Assembly (NCBI GenBank): GCA_018241965.1
Contig: JAFECS010000003.1
Span: 1 to 64,000 of the forward strand
Origin: Pseudomonadota bacterium
GTDB lineage: Bacteria; Pseudomonadota; Gammaproteobacteria; Berkiellales; Berkiellaceae
Length of the DNA stretch: 64,000 nt
Direction of reading: 5' to 3'
Part shown: in pieces, positions 43,939 through 51,661 of the stretch
How the letters are laid out: the number at the start of each line of letters is the position of its first letter
How positions within the stretch are numbered: position 1 is the stretch's first letter
Program-made: the position numbers and the translations under genes
Notes under the pieces: generated by a model
Databases searched by the model: none
The model's input: the letters and a program-made list of their open reading frames with translations, nothing else
What the model was told of the DNA's origin: nothing

Positions 43939-44482
43939 AAACGATTGCTTCAGTTTGTTTTTCGTGTCGTAACACACCTGTCAAAATTTCTCGTTTGGCC
44001 GATTCAATGCTTAACCACCCTTCGAAATTTACTGATTGTGTTTGATCAAGTTCTTTATAGTGCGTAAAAAAATGAATAATTTTTTGTACGAGTGCATGCG
44101 GTAAGTCATCTATTTTTTGAACATGATGATAAGCATCGGTTAATCGGTGAATGGGAACGGCGACAATTTTGCGTATAATTTTAGCATCTTCAACAAGGGC
44201 TAAAACCCCTAGGGGCCGGCAACGAATAACACAGCCTTGATTGACGGGAAGAGGGGTTATTACTAAAACATTCAGAGGTAAGCCAGTAACGTCAAGAGTA
44301 TTAGGAATGTAGCCATAATTACAAGGATAATGCATGCTTGCATTGTGAAAGCTAGCAACAAACAGAGCGCCAGATTCTTTATCCACAATGTATTTGATGG
44401 GATCATGAGAAGATGGAATTTGAATGATAACATTCATTTCTTCAGGGATCTTATGCCCTGCATTTACGCGTTCTTGCGCCAT
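43937..44482 (-). CDS. Family I inorganic pyrophosphatase homologue with lost active site
   Basis: A 181-residue protein clearly of the soluble family I pyrophosphatase fold: DPIKYIVDKESGALFVASF, HYPCNYGYIPNTL, QGCVIRCRPLGVL and IVAVPI align with E. coli Ppa. The metal-binding aspartates are gone: the D-G-D-P-V-D block (Asp65, 67, 70) reads T-G-L-P-L-N, and the pair Asp97/Asp102 reads Glu/Ile. Catalysis therefore looks impossible. The ATG at 44482, with AAGG six bases upstream and matching Ppa's N-terminus, is preferred over longer starts. The reading frame is intact, so it may have a binding or regulatory role. It converges on hppA. Confidence 0.88.
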   Translation of the reverse strand: MAQERVNAGHKIPEEMNVIIQIPSSHDPIKYIVDKESGALFVASFHNASMHYPCNYGYIPNTLDVTGLPLNVLVITPLPVNQGCVIRCRPLGVLALVEDAKIIRKIVAVPIHRLTDAYHHVQKIDDLPHALVQKIIHFFTHYKELDQTQSVNFEGWLSIESAKREILTGVLRHEKQTEAIV

Positions 44483-44591
44483 AATCATCCTTGCATTAAA
44501 CACTTCCCCGAATTTAGAGTATATCCCTTTCATAGTCACTGTACAAATACAAAGCAAAGTGCTTTAATGAAACAACCAAGGAGGGCAAAAC

Positions 44592-45017
44592 ATGAAAAGA
44601 AGCGCATCAGCTATTTGGTCGGGTAATTTAAAACAAGGTAAAGGTTCTCTTTCCACAGAAAGTGGCGCCTTAAAGCAAATTCCCTATGCATTTGTGAATC
44701 GTTTTGAAAATACCCCTGGCACTAATCCTGAAGAATTAATCGGCGCAGCTCATGCAGGTTGTTTCTCGATGGCCTTTTCTGCTTTTTTAAGTAATGAAGG
44801 TTTTACGGTACAAAAGATTGAGACTAAAGCACAAGTGAATTTAGAGCAAATCAATGGCAATTGGACAATTAATGCCATTCATTTAAGTGTTAGTGCTATC
44901 GTTCCTAATATTTCCCAAGAAAAATTCATTGAAATTGCAAACACGGCCAAAGCAGGCTGCCCAGTCTCACGTTTATTGAATGCCACCATCACTATCGATA
45001 CAAAGTTGGAATCATAG
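44592..45017 (+). CDS. OsmC-family peroxiredoxin
   Basis: A 141-residue OsmC-type protein. The two redox Cys are in HAGCFSMAFSAFL and AGCPVSRLLNA, the conserved pair that reduces organic hydroperoxides. IWSGNLKQGKGSLSTESGAL and NPEELIGAAHAGC match OsmC rather than Ohr. It protects against peroxide and osmotic stress in the cytoplasm. AAGGAGGG lies in front of the ATG. Its stop is directly followed by a palindromic repeat element. Confidence 0.92.
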   Translation: MKRSASAIWSGNLKQGKGSLSTESGALKQIPYAFVNRFENTPGTNPEELIGAAHAGCFSMAFSAFLSNEGFTVQKIETKAQVNLEQINGNWTINAIHLSVSAIVPNISQEKFIEIANTAKAGCPVSRLLNATITIDTKLES

Positions 45018-45132
45018 ATCTCCCTTTGTAAAAGGGAGATGCGCGTAGCGCAGAGGGATTTTATCTTAAATTATTCAGAAAAATCCATCTATGCGCGCAA
45101 GGCGCGCCTCTTCCCTTTACAAGGGAAGATCC
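45017..45132. repeat. Pair of inverted palindromic repeat units
   Basis: Unit 1 (45017-45062) contains ATCTCCCTTTGTAAAAGGGAGAT followed by GCGCGTAGCGC and AGAGGGATTTT. Unit 2 (45080-45132) is a diverged copy in the opposite orientation, with AAAATCC, GCGCGCAAGGCGCGC and CTTCCCTTTACAAGGGAAG. Each is itself palindromic and together they could fold as one long arm. They fill the gap between osmC and the HDOD gene. This is a REP-like family different from those at 6343 and 30079. Confidence 0.8.
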
Positions 45133-45163
45133 ATAATTGCTTCGCAATCGTAAGGGAAATGTA

Positions 45164-45991
45164 CTATAGTTGGCAATAAAATTTCATGGAATGCTGCAGT
45201 TCATTTTTGAACTGTTCAGTATTCAATGCATCTTCTAAATTAAGCTGTTTTAACACATCATTGGGTACATCATAATCCAGGAAGAGCTTGTTATCTTCTT
45301 TAGTTTTAAGTAAGGCTGCTTGTACAACGTAAATTAAATCTGACTTTTCGTTTGGATTATCTACGCCAAATTGAAGTTGCTTAGGTATTTTTGCAATTTC
45401 AATAGGAAATTTCCAGGAGACTAAAACAGCTTCGCCAATTTTGGCGTGATGTTCTTTAATCAACAGTTTTAAAAAATCCACGTCTTGGGCAATTTCGTCT
45501 CGATCTTGTGCATAGCTCAAAATCGGTAATACACCAATCTGATGCATTAAAGCCGCCAAAGAAGCAATATCGGAAGGGACTTTAGTATATTTCTTAGCGA
45601 GTACATTTGCATAGGCAGCCACATGGGTGCTAGATGACCACACTTCATACATTAATTTATCAATATTTTCGTTGGTGGCTTGAAAAATTTGCTCCATCGC
45701 CATACCCACTGCAATGTTGGCGACGTATTTGAGACCAAGTCGACTAATGACAGAAGGCAATGAACTAACAGTGACCTCACCTCTATTCAAGGGACTATTG
45801 GCGATTTGTATAAATTTTGCAGCTAATGCCGGATCATGGCTAATTACTTTAGCAAGCTTATCTGAGGTCAAATTAGGATCATCAACACACTCTCTTAAGC
45901 GTACAGCCACTTCAGGTTGTGTGGGTAATTTAATTTTGTTATTTTCAATAGCGTTGATTAAATTTTCAGCAAATTTTTCTTTTGCTTGCAT
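45164..45991 (-). CDS. HDOD-domain signalling protein
   Basis: A 275-residue protein with an HDOD domain (PF08668 type), a non-catalytic relative of HD phosphohydrolases. Markers are LPTQPEVAVRLRECVDD near the start, KVISHDPALAAKFIQIANSP, and SDIASLAALMHQIGVLPIL. Such proteins act in signalling and regulate motility or c-di-GMP circuits. The ATG at 45991 is preferred over a longer start, because the family begins here. No response-regulator or other output domain is attached. The GNAT gene upstream runs in the same direction. Confidence 0.85.
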   Translation of the reverse strand: MQAKEKFAENLINAIENNKIKLPTQPEVAVRLRECVDDPNLTSDKLAKVISHDPALAAKFIQIANSPLNRGEVTVSSLPSVISRLGLKYVANIAVGMAMEQIFQATNENIDKLMYEVWSSSTHVAAYANVLAKKYTKVPSDIASLAALMHQIGVLPILSYAQDRDEIAQDVDFLKLLIKEHHAKIGEAVLVSWKFPIEIAKIPKQLQFGVDNPNEKSDLIYVVQAALLKTKEDNKLFLDYDVPNDVLKQLNLEDALNTEQFKNELQHSMKFYCQL

Positions 45992-46070
45992 AGATTTTCT
46001 TATGCAAAATGAATTGGGTAATATAGTAATATAGTTATTTAAGCGTAAATTTGTGTGTATGTTTGCTTTT

Positions 46071-46352
46071 TTATTCTGCAATCAACGACTGATAATCTGG
46101 GTGTGCCTGGATCCATTTTTTAACAAATGAGCAACTTGGTATAATTTTGAGCTGATTACTTTTGGCATAGTTGAGGGCATATTTTATAAGCGTTTGTCCA
46201 ATTTGACGCCCCCGCAAAGCATTGGGAACAAAAGTGCTGTAATAATCCCATGTAGTTGCATTAATTACGCTATATTTCAACGTGGCTTTTTGCCCATCAA
46301 TGATGGTCACAAATTCTTTAGCAGCACTGTCGTGGTGAATGGTAAGTTCCAT
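46071..46352 (-). CDS. YidJ-like GNAT acetyltransferase
   Basis: A 93-residue short GNAT-fold protein of the YjdJ/YidJ type. TFVPNALRGRQIGQTLIKYAL is the acetyl-CoA loop (R/Q-G-x-G/A analogue), followed by KIIPSCSFVKKWIQAHPDYQ, typical of this family. Its substrate is unknown. The ATG at 46352 (before MELTIHH) gives the family's usual length and is preferred to an earlier start. It runs in the same direction as the HDOD gene, 79 bases before it. Confidence 0.83.
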   Translation of the reverse strand: MELTIHHDSAAKEFVTIIDGQKATLKYSVINATTWDYYSTFVPNALRGRQIGQTLIKYALNYAKSNQLKIIPSCSFVKKWIQAHPDYQSLIAE

Positions 46353-46453
46353 GACGTTTTCTTTGGTATCCTTGTTATCATTTTTAAAGCTATAGTTATA
46401 TGCAGAGTTTAGCATATGCTTCAATAGCAGGATAGACGATCAGGGGTGAGATA

Positions 46454-47017
46454 ATGCCAATGTATTTTCAACTAACTCAATATGATGTTAGTCATTTTCG
46501 TAAAAATTGGGGATGGATCTTGTTCTGGGGCATCGCACTGGTCTTGTTGGGTGTGATGGCCATGAGCGCAACGGTATTTACCACGCTTATCTCTGTGATT
46601 TTCTTAGGCGCAGTTTTGTTTGCTAGCGCCGTTATCATGATGCTGAACACCTTCCAGTATTGGTTGCACAAGCCGGGGTTCTTCAGTCATTTTCTGGTTT
46701 CTTTGCTTTATATGATAGCGGGTCTGACATTGATGTTTACCCCTATCCCTGCGGCTTTTTCTTTAACTGTTATCATGGCTGTGTTTTTTATTGTCATTGG
46801 GTTTTTTAGAATCATTTTTGCTGCTGCTACCCAATTACCCAGCTGGGGGTGGAGCTTTTTAAGTGGTTTGGTAACGCTGGCATTAGGGATCCTTATATTG
46901 TCAGGGTTGCCCTCATCAGGCTTTTACATGATAGGTTTATTTGTGGGCATCGATCTCTTTATTTGGGGTTGGGCTTTTATCATGTTATCTATTCTTGCTA
47001 AGGGAGCCAAAGCTTAA
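46454..47017 (+). CDS. hdeD: HdeD-family membrane protein
   Basis: A 187-residue protein with six transmembrane helices of the HdeD/DUF308 family, linked in E. coli to acid resistance. The N-terminus reads HFRKNWGWILFWGIALVLLG, with the Trp-Gly pair typical of the family, and the last helices contain GLVTLALGILILSGLP. It is an inner-membrane protein of unclear mechanism. GGGGTGAG precedes the ATG. It converges on the SDR gene and their stops overlap by four bases. The symbol is by family. Confidence 0.87.
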   Translation: MPMYFQLTQYDVSHFRKNWGWILFWGIALVLLGVMAMSATVFTTLISVIFLGAVLFASAVIMMLNTFQYWLHKPGFFSHFLVSLLYMIAGLTLMFTPIPAAFSLTVIMAVFFIVIGFFRIIFAAATQLPSWGWSFLSGLVTLALGILILSGLPSSGFYMIGLFVGIDLFIWGWAFIMLSILAKGAKA

Positions 47018-47613
47018 CTGACATTGTAAACCTGGCCAGTTTGCAGCCCGTCTACGCTTTTGCTAAAGGCTAAGGCAACTTTGGCAGCACTAACAGGCAC
47101 AAAACCATGAAAAAAATCGCCATAGTCAGGGAGAGATTCTTCAAGGATGGTTGGGCTAACAACATTAATTCTAATGCCACGTGGCATTTCAATGGCAGCC
47201 CCTTTCACAAAGCCATCTAAAGCGGCATTTACCATGGAAGCACTACAGCCAAAGCGGATGGGATCATGGCTCAGAATGCCGCTGGTGAGCGTAAAAGAGC
47301 CTGCATCATTCATATAGGGGAGCCCTTTTAAGACCAAATTCACTTGCCCCATCAATTTACTGTTTAAACCTAGTTGAAAGTTCTCTGTAGTCATTTGGGA
47401 AAACTCACCAAAATGTAATTTTCCAGTCGTTGATATAACAGCATCCACTTTGCCAGCGCTTTGAAACATTTTTTCAATCGATTGATTATCAGTGATATCG
47501 ACACGAATATCGCCATGTTGGTAAGCAGCAATAATAATAGTATGGCGTTTTGAGAGTTCTTTGACGACGGCTTTACCAATAGTGCCGGTGCCGCCCACAA
47601 TAATTACTTTCAT
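47014..47613 (-). CDS. Short-chain dehydrogenase/reductase
   Basis: A 199-residue Rossmann-fold SDR. The cofactor loop is VIIVGGTGTIGKAVV (G-x-x-x-G-x-G), and VDAVISTTGKLHFGEF is the equivalent of the NNAG region. The usual Y-x-x-x-K is replaced: the position reads CSASMVNAALDGF, as in a known subgroup that has SMVN here. The catalytic mechanism may thus differ from classical SDRs. Substrate unknown. It is short for the family, ends just after GQVYNVS, and has AAGGAAATCC-like bases before the ATG. Confidence 0.87.
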   Translation of the reverse strand: MKVIIVGGTGTIGKAVVKELSKRHTIIIAAYQHGDIRVDITDNQSIEKMFQSAGKVDAVISTTGKLHFGEFSQMTTENFQLGLNSKLMGQVNLVLKGLPYMNDAGSFTLTSGILSHDPIRFGCSASMVNAALDGFVKGAAIEMPRGIRINVVSPTILEESLPDYGDFFHGFVPVSAAKVALAFSKSVDGLQTGQVYNVS

Positions 47614-47677
47614 AAAGGAAATCCTTTTCCCAAATAATTTTAAGGTGCGCTATAGGTTACAGATTGTCAACTTAAGC

Positions 47678-48451
47678 TTATAAGTAGTATTCAACTAACC
47701 TAGCTTCTTGAGCAAGATTAATGAGTTCACTCTTATTGGTGCACTTCAATTTTTGCTTAATTCTTGAAATGTACACAGCAACAGTTGGTACCGCTAAGTG
47801 CAATTCTTCACTCATTTGTGCAATCGAATAACCTTTTAGGATTAAACGATAGCATTCACACTCCCTTTCAGACAAAACATTGAAAGGATAGCTTAAATCA
47901 TGGAGAAAGTTTTCAACGACAGGGTTATCTAATACGGGGTTATAACCATCGTCGTTTTTAGCCGGTTTTTTAACCATGCCAGGCAAAGGCCTAATACGTT
48001 GTTGATCAGCAATGTCAATCAACTCTTTGGCATTTTCGATAAAATAGGTCGTAAAACGTTTTAATAAATTCTGATTGTTTAAGTAAAAATCAATGGCTTT
48101 GCTGTTACCAGGTCTTGAGCCAAAAGCGAAAATTTCGGTTTTGCCGTCTTTGTGTTGAACAAAGTTTACCCCTTTACCAAAATTAAAGGACTCTGCTATT
48201 TCCAATTGTTTTTTGGGTAAAGAAGATTCCCATAAGTGCCAGCCTGAATCTAAATGGAAACCAACTAAGGGGAATTGGTTTTCAAACCATGTTTCATAGT
48301 AATCAGAATTTGTATGCAGCGTGAAACCCGTGGTATCAGGATAATTTACACCATAGCAAAAATAGTGAATATCCCCGAGTTTTGCTAAAGGATTGGCAAG
48401 TTTTTTAACTCTATCTTCAGCTAAATATGAAATATGGTCTTTCTGTAACAT
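47678..48451 (-). CDS. LuxR-family regulator (solo), single HTH
   Basis: A 257-residue regulator of the same local family as those at 18908 and 31838. The N-terminal domain has DHISYLAEDRVKKLANPL, DIHYFCYG, TTGFTLHTNSDYYETWF and a later FGSRPGN block. A single LuxR-type HTH (LSERECECYRLILKGYSIAQ... KQKLKCTNKSELINLAQ) ends the protein. The ATG at 48451 with GGGGAAAGG just upstream is chosen. The nearest genes are a convergent-stress set and the histone-like gene. No LuxI. The ligand-domain pattern FCYGVNYPDTTGFTLHTNSDY is closest to the 18908 protein. Confidence 0.87.
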   Translation of the reverse strand: MLQKDHISYLAEDRVKKLANPLAKLGDIHYFCYGVNYPDTTGFTLHTNSDYYETWFENQFPLVGFHLDSGWHLWESSLPKKQLEIAESFNFGKGVNFVQHKDGKTEIFAFGSRPGNSKAIDFYLNNQNLLKRFTTYFIENAKELIDIADQQRIRPLPGMVKKPAKNDDGYNPVLDNPVVENFLHDLSYPFNVLSERECECYRLILKGYSIAQMSEELHLAVPTVAVYISRIKQKLKCTNKSELINLAQEARLVEYYL

Positions 48452-48876
48452 GGCCTTTCCCCGAAGTAAGAAAGATAACATAGTACTATTGTTTGACTTA
48501 AAAATCAATAGCTAAATCGGGTTATTACATCCAATTATCCAATCAAATGAATCCCACATCGGTCCAAATAGGTGTGTGAGCGACAATTATTATATTTTTT
48601 TATGACACCTGGGCGATATGAAGCTATTGATAGTTAGGTGGGATAGCGTAGTTAAAATATCGTTCTTGTACAATATTTTTTTTGCCAATTATTTTAATGG
48701 GAACCACTGATGCAAACTTGCCAGGGTGTATTCATCAATTGATTGGGCAATTTAAAGCATAAGAGGCGGTTCTATTTTTTTGCAAAAGAACATCTTTGTC
48801 TTTTCAATGACAAATTTTGTTTTTACAGCCTTCTATGTTAGATTTGTGATTGTTTTAACACGGAGGAAATTTTAAG
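48452..48876. other. 425-base gap between LuxR and the histone-like gene
   Basis: A divergent, AT-rich spacer that must hold both promoters. It ends in CGGAGG, a strong ribosome binding site of the histone-like gene. I see no gene and no clear operator in the rest. Confidence 0.5.
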
Positions 48877-49170
48877 ATGACTAAACGTAAAAAATTGGCC
48901 ACTAATTCAAAGGCAGCTTTGAAAACGACTGCGAAAAAAGCGCCCAAAACTGCTAAAGTTGCTGCAAAAACCAGCAAAACTTCAGCAGCTAAAGTGGTCA
49001 AAACTGCAAAGGCCGAAAAACCCGCTCTTACCCTAAAGGCCAAAGCAGCTAAATCAACCAAAGCGCCAAGCAAATCCAAAAAAGCTAAAACTGCCTTGGT
49101 TGCCGCCAAAACTGAAACAATCAAACCTACCAAAAAGACAGCAGCGAAAAAACGAAAAGTTGCTGCTTAG
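48877..49170 (+). CDS. Histone H1-like Lys/Ala-rich DNA-binding protein
   Basis: A 97-residue protein of extreme composition: about a third Lys, a third Ala, many Thr and Ser, almost no acidic or aromatic residues. It consists of repeated KxAAKxxK and AKTxK modules (for example KTTAKKAPKTAKVAAKTSK) like the C-terminal tail of histone H1 and the Hc1/Hc2 or AlgP-type bacterial proteins. It probably coats and compacts DNA. In Chlamydia and Coxiella such proteins accumulate in the dormant developmental form. CGGAGG lies before the ATG. Low-complexity sequence limits family assignment. Confidence 0.85.
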   Translation: MTKRKKLATNSKAALKTTAKKAPKTAKVAAKTSKTSAAKVVKTAKAEKPALTLKAKAAKSTKAPSKSKKAKTALVAAKTETIKPTKKTAAKKRKVAA

Positions 49171-49337
49171 TCATTTTTATAATGGTTAAACGCTATACTC
49201 GCACCTTTTTTAGCATCAAATGATGAAATTTAGAAAGGCGCGAGTTTGGCAGCCACTTACCTAACAGGTTAGCACCGCACATTGGCAAACCACCATCTCT
49301 AGTTATGTTCTATGTCACACGTATGCGAAATACCTGT

Positions 49338-49365
49338 TTTACGTTGATTTAAATAGGCATATACT
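49338..49365 (+). promoter_or_regulatory. Putative promoter of the non-coding RNA candidate
   Basis: TTTACG (49338-49343) and TATACT (49360-49365) resemble a sigma-70 -35 and -10 with a 16-base spacer. The expected start is near 49371, exactly where the closing stem of the following RNA structure begins. Confidence 0.45.
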
Positions 49366-49370
49366 GAAAT

Positions 49371-49634
49371 CGCAGGGTGCGTTATTTTACTTCGGGGGAT
49401 GCTCTCTATCTTCTTTAGGCCTGCCCTCTAGCGAGGCCCCTGGTTTAGAGGAGGGGATAGGTTAGCCCCTATCGTGAAAGTGGGAGCGTGTGTGGATTTG
49501 TTCCATGCAACTCGAATGGTCCGTGTTTTCGTTGATGTTCACCTTTTGCTTTTCGCTCAAGGTGTTCATCGCGGCGGAGGCCGACAAGAGCTGTTGAGCT
49601 TTTATGGTATCGTACCCTGCGCATCTACTTTTTT
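49371..49634 (+). ncRNA. Structured non-coding RNA candidate; weak 6S-RNA-like features
   Basis: A closing stem CGCAGGGT (49371-49378) with ACCCTGCG (49614-49621), 243 bases apart, is followed by a T6 run (49629-49634), and a promoter-like sequence precedes it. Inside, GGCCT near 49412 can pair with AGGCC near 49580, and a hairpin GATGTTCACCTT/AAGGTGTTCATC lies near 49535-49570. Short blocks CATGC, GGTCCGT, TTCACCTT, AAGG and GCGGCGG occur in the order remembered from E. coli 6S RNA. The length (~260) is more than the usual 185. An RNA gene is likely; 6S identity is tentative. Its 3' end overlaps the convergent lipoprotein gene. Confidence 0.5.
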
Positions 49635-49832
49635 AGAGACACAATACCGCCAGCCGTTTTCATGATAACCGTTATAGTAATAACCGCTTTGATAATTTTC
49701 TTCAGCACAGCAATCAGAATAAATTTCAGTTTCCCCCTCCCAATAAGCTGTGTTTTTGTGAGGTAGCAAAGTATTGCATGCACTAAGGCTCACACAACTT
49801 ACTACTAAGGCTGCGATATTGAAGACTCTCAT
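49602..49832 (-). CDS. Small lipoprotein, 76 aa
   Basis: A 76-residue lipoprotein. The signal peptide ends in the lipobox VSLSAC (Cys19). The mature part is rich in Tyr, Asn, Gly and Cys (SDCCAEENYQ, YYYNGYHENGWRYC) and could form disulfides in the periplasm. Its last ~11 codons lie on the opposite strand of the RNA candidate, so either the true stop region or the RNA end may be mis-set. AAAGGGGGCAGG-like bases precede the ATG. No family recognised. Confidence 0.65.
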   Translation of the reverse strand: MRVFNIAALVVSCVSLSACNTLLPHKNTAYWEGETEIYSDCCAEENYQSGYYYNGYHENGWRYCVSKKVDAQGTIP

Positions 49833-49939
49833 TCCCTGCCCCCTTTAAATCATCTTTTCTATACATCGGTAAAAGAGGAGGCTTACTTAACAAAGGGTGG
49901 CTTCGGACATCTATAATTACCTCAATGGAGGATTTGACT

Positions 49940-50536
49940 ATGCGTAAAATTTTACTGTCATTAATCAGCATTTTATTCATTTGCTGTAGTATTACTCAGG
50001 TAAATGCAGCAGAGCAAAAGGATCTTCGGGAAACCTATATACTGGATCCCAATCACACCTATGTGATGTGGCATATTGATCATTTTGGATTTTCTGAGCC
50101 CTCTGGGAAATGGTTTGCCAACGGCACCATTATGTTTGATAAGGATAAGATCCAAAATTGCAGCATTAATGCTTATATCGATGTGGCAGATGTGGTAACA
50201 GGGATCTCAAAACTGGATGAGCATTTAAAAGGGGGAGATTTTTTTAATGTAGTGCAATTCCCCAAAGCAACTTTTGTGAGTACCCGAATAGAATCCACTA
50301 GTAACCTCACCGCTAAAGTAGAAGGAACACTCACGGTGAAAGGCATTGCACAATTGGTGGTGCTGGATGTCATCATTAATAAAATAGGTGTATCGCCGTT
50401 AAATCAGCTACCTACCATCGGTTTTACAGCAACAACCAAAGTTAAACGCTCCGATTTTGGCATAACAGCTTACTTGCCCGGTTTAGCGGATGACGTTAGT
50501 TTAGAAATTCAAGGTGAAGCCACCTTAAAGAAATAA
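49940..50536 (+). CDS. yceI: YceI-family periplasmic protein (first copy)
   Basis: A 198-residue exported protein with a signal peptide (about 23 residues, ending VNA) and a YceI lipocalin-like domain: YILDPNHTYVMWHIDHFGF at the start, FDKDKIQNCSINAYID, and the closing TTKVKRSDFGITAYLPGL. The domain binds isoprenoid lipids such as polyprenyl chains. The ATG at 49940 is chosen (GGAGG eight bases upstream) over one five codons earlier. Three bases separate it from the cytochrome b561 gene. A second YceI gene at 51076 follows; the two copies flank the cytochrome. Confidence 0.92.
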   Translation: MRKILLSLISILFICCSITQVNAAEQKDLRETYILDPNHTYVMWHIDHFGFSEPSGKWFANGTIMFDKDKIQNCSINAYIDVADVVTGISKLDEHLKGGDFFNVVQFPKATFVSTRIESTSNLTAKVEGTLTVKGIAQLVVLDVIINKIGVSPLNQLPTIGFTATTKVKRSDFGITAYLPGLADDVSLEIQGEATLKK

Positions 50537-50539
50537 AAC

Positions 50540-51079
50540 ATGGAACTAAACAATACTGCGCAAAGATATGGGCTGATTTCACAGCTCTTTCATTGGGTGA
50601 TGGCCTTATTGGTGATTGGGCTTATCGTCATCGGGTTATACATGGTTCGTTTGCCTATTAACGCGTGGAAACTGAAGCTCTATGGCTTGCATAAAGAATG
50701 GGGTGTATTGGTTTTGATGATGGTTGCTTTAAGATTGTTATGGCGCTTTACGCAAATATCCCCTGAATATCCTCTTCACATGCCGCTTTGGCAAAAGCTG
50801 GCTGCTAAAAGTGTTCATGTTGCTTTTTATTTCTTTTTGTTTGCTTTACCCATATCGGGTTGGATGCTTTCTAGCGCCTCAGGGTTACCCGTTTCCTTTT
50901 TTGGTTTATTTGTGATGCCTGATCTGGTTGGCCCCAATCAAGCATTAAGAGAATTACTTACGCAAGTACACAAATGGTTAGGATATGGCTTAATTGCTGC
51001 CCTTGGTGCACATGTGGGAGCAGCCTTGCAACATCATTTTATACATAAAGACGATATTCTTCGGAGGATGTTACCGTGA
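50540..51079 (+). CDS. Cytochrome b561-type di-haem membrane protein
   Basis: A 179-residue, four-helix cytochrome b561 (CybB/YceJ type). Helix 1 carries QLFHWVMALLVIGLI with a haem His, and later His residues (GLHKEWG, VHKWLGYG, GAHVGAALQHH) supply the others for two haems. It moves electrons between the quinone pool and the periplasm. The arrangement yceI-b561-yceI extends the known yceI-yceJ pair, suggesting that a YceI lipid partner serves the cytochrome. It overlaps the next gene by four bases (start within its stop). Confidence 0.92.
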   Translation: MELNNTAQRYGLISQLFHWVMALLVIGLIVIGLYMVRLPINAWKLKLYGLHKEWGVLVLMMVALRLLWRFTQISPEYPLHMPLWQKLAAKSVHVAFYFFLFALPISGWMLSSASGLPVSFFGLFVMPDLVGPNQALRELLTQVHKWLGYGLIAALGAHVGAALQHHFIHKDDILRRMLP

Positions 51080-51639
51080 AAAAACAACTATTTTGCTGTA
51101 TCTTAGCTTTTGGCACTTGGCAAAGCCAAGTGGCTATTGCCAATATTCCAAGTTGGCAAATTGATTCTGCAGGAAGTACGATTAAATTTACTGGCACCCA
51201 AAATAATGCACCAGTATCAGGAGAATTTAAGAAATTTGAAGGTGATATTAAGTTCGACACCAAAAATCTGAAAGAGAGTAAAGTAAAACTCAATATTGAT
51301 ATGAATTCCGTCTCTGCAGGTTTTGCTGAACTGGCTACCATGCTCAAAACGGCGGATTGGTTTGATACTATTCATTTTCCGCAGGCCTCTTTTGAATCTT
51401 CAGAAATAACGGCAGATAACAAGGGATATCAAGTCAAAGGGCAATTAAAAGTCCGAGATAAAACAGAGCCGGTGACAGTGGATGTAGTGGTAGATGAAAG
51501 CGCCCCGAATAAAATGAAACTGCATGGACACGCAAAAATTTCAAGGCTCACTTTAGGTGTGGGGCAGGGTGAATGGGCAAACCCTTCTGAAGTAAAAGAT
51601 GAAGTTACTGTTCATTTTAATTTAGAATTGAAACAATAA
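51076..51639 (+). CDS. yceI: YceI-family periplasmic protein (second copy)
   Basis: A 187-residue exported YceI-domain protein. The signal peptide ends near residue 22 (VAIA), then SWQIDSAGSTIKFTGTQNN begins the lipocalin-like barrel; FDTIHFPQASFESSEI and ISRLTLGVGQGEW are family markers. It is only distantly similar to the copy at 49940, with a different N-terminal strand motif, so the pair is not a recent duplication. Translationally coupled to the cytochrome b561 gene. Confidence 0.9.
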   Translation: MKKQLFCCILAFGTWQSQVAIANIPSWQIDSAGSTIKFTGTQNNAPVSGEFKKFEGDIKFDTKNLKESKVKLNIDMNSVSAGFAELATMLKTADWFDTIHFPQASFESSEITADNKGYQVKGQLKVRDKTEPVTVDVVVDESAPNKMKLHGHAKISRLTLGVGQGEWANPSEVKDEVTVHFNLELKQ

Positions 51640-51661
51640 TTAAGTACTAAAGGATTACATC

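Noticed and set aside
49474..49665. A 63-residue frame inside the RNA candidate
   Set aside because: It starts and ends within predicted RNA structure and opposite the lipoprotein; no protein features.
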